Source: Sulfurimonas sp. UBA6014 (GTDB taxonomy: Bacteria > Campylobacterota > Campylobacteria > Campylobacterales > Sulfurimonadaceae). Taken from it: a stretch of 5,377 bases of DNA. Made by a program: the position numbers and the translations under genes. Each line of letters starts with the position of its first letter. Position 1 is the first letter of the stretch. Of the stretch, positions 4,185 through 5,377 are shown piece after piece. The stretch spans positions 1 to 5,377 of the forward strand of contig DJAA01000013.1 in NCBI GenBank assembly GCA_002428085.1. Reading direction: 5' to 3'. The notes under the pieces were generated by a model. That model was not told where the DNA came from, did no database searches, and was given only the letters and a program-made list of their open reading frames with translations.

Positions 4185-5377
4185 ATGACTTTATCTGTTC
4201 TTTTTGGAAATTACGGTGCATTATCTTCTCTTTTGCGCAAAAACTTATATAATGAAGCTGCGGCAGTAGACAAAGCTTTCGTTTACATATTTTTTGCAAA
4301 CTGGTTCATTGTTTCGTTTGTAACCTCTCTTACTTACGATACCTATATGCTAGGGATAATTGGAGGCGGTGCGCTCACTGGACTTGCACTTTTAGCCTAC
4401 AAACTTTTTCCTGGCACTTCTCTCTCACGCTTGACTATCGCTGTTTCTATCATGGGCTTTCCTATCATCATGATTCAACAACATCTGGGTTTGATTGAGA
4501 TGCACTTTCACATTTTTGTGGTTTTAGCATTTATGTCACTCTACAAAGATATCGTCCCTACCATTGCAGCAGCACTCACTATTGCCGTGCATCACTTGCT
4601 TTTTACCTACTTACAACTCAACAACGTCTCCATAGGCGATACACAAATTATCGTATTTAATTATGGCTGTGGTTGGGATATAGCATTTTTACACGCGGCC
4701 TTCGTTATTGCAGAAGCAGCTGTTTTGATTTACATGGTCTACATGATTACCAAACACTATCTCACCTCCATGTCTATTGTCGAGAGTGTCTATTTAATCA
4801 CCCAAAACCGTGACTTCACGGTGCAAATCAAACATGAAACAGAACAAGAAGAGACATTTTATGATTTTATAACTTCCCTCAAAAATGTTCTCAACACTGC
4901 CAAAGATTCTTCACACCAAACGTCCGTTATCACAGAAGAAGTTCACAAAGTTTCAGCCCTCTTAAGTGAAAGTTCAAACAAACAAAAAACCTCTCTTACG
5001 CAGATAACTGCAGACTCTCTTGCGATGAAAGAAGACCTCAACAAAACAAACGAGGATACGTTACTCGCAAAAGAGCGTATGAGTGAAGCAAACAAAAACC
5101 TTGAAAATATTGGAAGTCAAATCAGCAAATTTACGCAAAATGTCCAAGATACCGCCGAGATAGAAAACAATATGTCTCTTAAACTTACAGAGCTTACACA
5201 CTCTGCTGAGGAGATCAAAAATATCTTAACGGTTATCTCTGATATCGCTGAACAAACCAATCTTCTCGCCCTTAATGCTGCGATTGAAGCTGCACGCGCG
5301 GGTGAGCATGGTCGTGGATTTGCCGTTGTTGCCGATGAAGTTCGCAATCTCGCCAAGCGCAGCGCCGACGCCGCCAA
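4185..5377 (+). CDS. Methyl-accepting chemotaxis protein with His-rich polytopic membrane sensor, 3'-truncated
   Basis: The frame is open from ATG 4185 to the window end (397 residues seen; the C-terminus is missing). AAGGA at 4174-4178 supports the start. Residues about 31-190 form roughly six hydrophobic helices with very short loops, so there is no large periplasmic ligand domain. The helices carry H100, E105-M-H107-F-H109, H136-H137 and H170 in or near the membrane. After the last helix, residues about 195-240 (ITQNRDFTVQIKHETEQEET) resemble the second half of a HAMP domain. A long coiled coil then leads to the conserved MCP hairpin tip, with EQTNLLALNAAIEAARAGE and GRGFAVVADEVRNLAKRS (about 356-393), where CheA and CheW bind. 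The protein should therefore signal to the flagellar motor. The stimulus is unknown; the clustered membrane histidines suggest a metal, heme or redox sensor, which is inference. It is divergent from the 106-residue gene. Confidence 0.93.
   Translation, partial: MTLSVLFGNYGALSSLLRKNLYNEAAAVDKAFVYIFFANWFIVSFVTSLTYDTYMLGIIGGGALTGLALLAYKLFPGTSLSRLTIAVSIMGFPIIMIQQHLGLIEMHFHIFVVLAFMSLYKDIVPTIAAALTIAVHHLLFTYLQLNNVSIGDTQIIVFNYGCGWDIAFLHAAFVIAEAAVLIYMVYMITKHYLTSMSIVESVYLITQNRDFTVQIKHETEQEETFYDFITSLKNVLNTAKDSSHQTSVITEEVHKVSALLSESSNKQKTSLTQITADSLAMKEDLNKTNEDTLLAKERMSEANKNLENIGSQISKFTQNVQDTAEIENNMSLKLTELTHSAEEIKNILTVISDIAEQTNLLALNAAIEAARAGEHGRGFAVVADEVRNLAKRSADAA

Noticed and set aside
5117..5377. 86-residue open frame on the - strand at the right edge
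   Set aside because: It is the Ala/Arg/Ser-rich complement of the highly conserved MCP signalling tip.

Overview
The window looks like a piece of a chromosome from the Campylobacterota (epsilonproteobacteria; a Sulfurimonas-, Sulfurospirillum- or Arcobacter-like organism is my best guess). The reasons are the moderate-to-low GC, AT-rich intergenic DNA, a GGAA/TTGCTTT-type sigma-54 promoter like those of Campylobacter, and a nitrogen-fixation accessory cluster mixed with chemotaxis genes. The species call is inference; no rRNA or other marker gene is present.

Left edge (1-1625, + strand): the 3' part of a gene for a soluble chemotaxis protein with a double-Cache-like sensor region followed by a C-terminal CheW-like domain. 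Its reading frame stays open to the left edge, so the true start lies outside the window.

Centre (1629-3574, - strand): a tight block of four genes read right to left. The first encodes Sel1/TPR repeats fused to a NifU C-terminal Fe-S scaffold domain. Then come an 8-Cys 2[4Fe-4S] Alvin-type ferredoxin, a NifX-family FeMo-cofactor carrier, and a second, paralogous Alvin-type ferredoxin. Together they look like an iron-sulfur and FeMo-cofactor assembly and electron-supply module serving nitrogenase. The structural genes (nifHDK) and nifB/E/N are not in the window. The last ferredoxin converges on the Cache-CheW gene with only 3 bases between the stop codons, and a perfect inverted repeat overlaps the end of the ferredoxin gene.

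Upstream of that block (3686-4006, - strand) is a Met/Gln-rich 106-residue protein that I do not recognise. It is preceded by a good sigma-54-type promoter and a short structured leader. Similar but weaker sigma-54-like motifs lie before the Sel1-NifU gene and before the first ferredoxin. The block may therefore be under RpoN control, as nif genes usually are, although no clear NifA site (TGT-N10-ACA) was seen.

Right edge (4185-5377, + strand): a divergently transcribed methyl-accepting chemotaxis protein, cut by the window end. It has a six-helix, histidine-rich membrane sensor region, a HAMP-like linker and the conserved MCP signalling tip. The nif-type module is thus flanked on both sides by chemotaxis signalling genes. 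No tRNA, rRNA, CRISPR array, transposase or prophage gene was seen.
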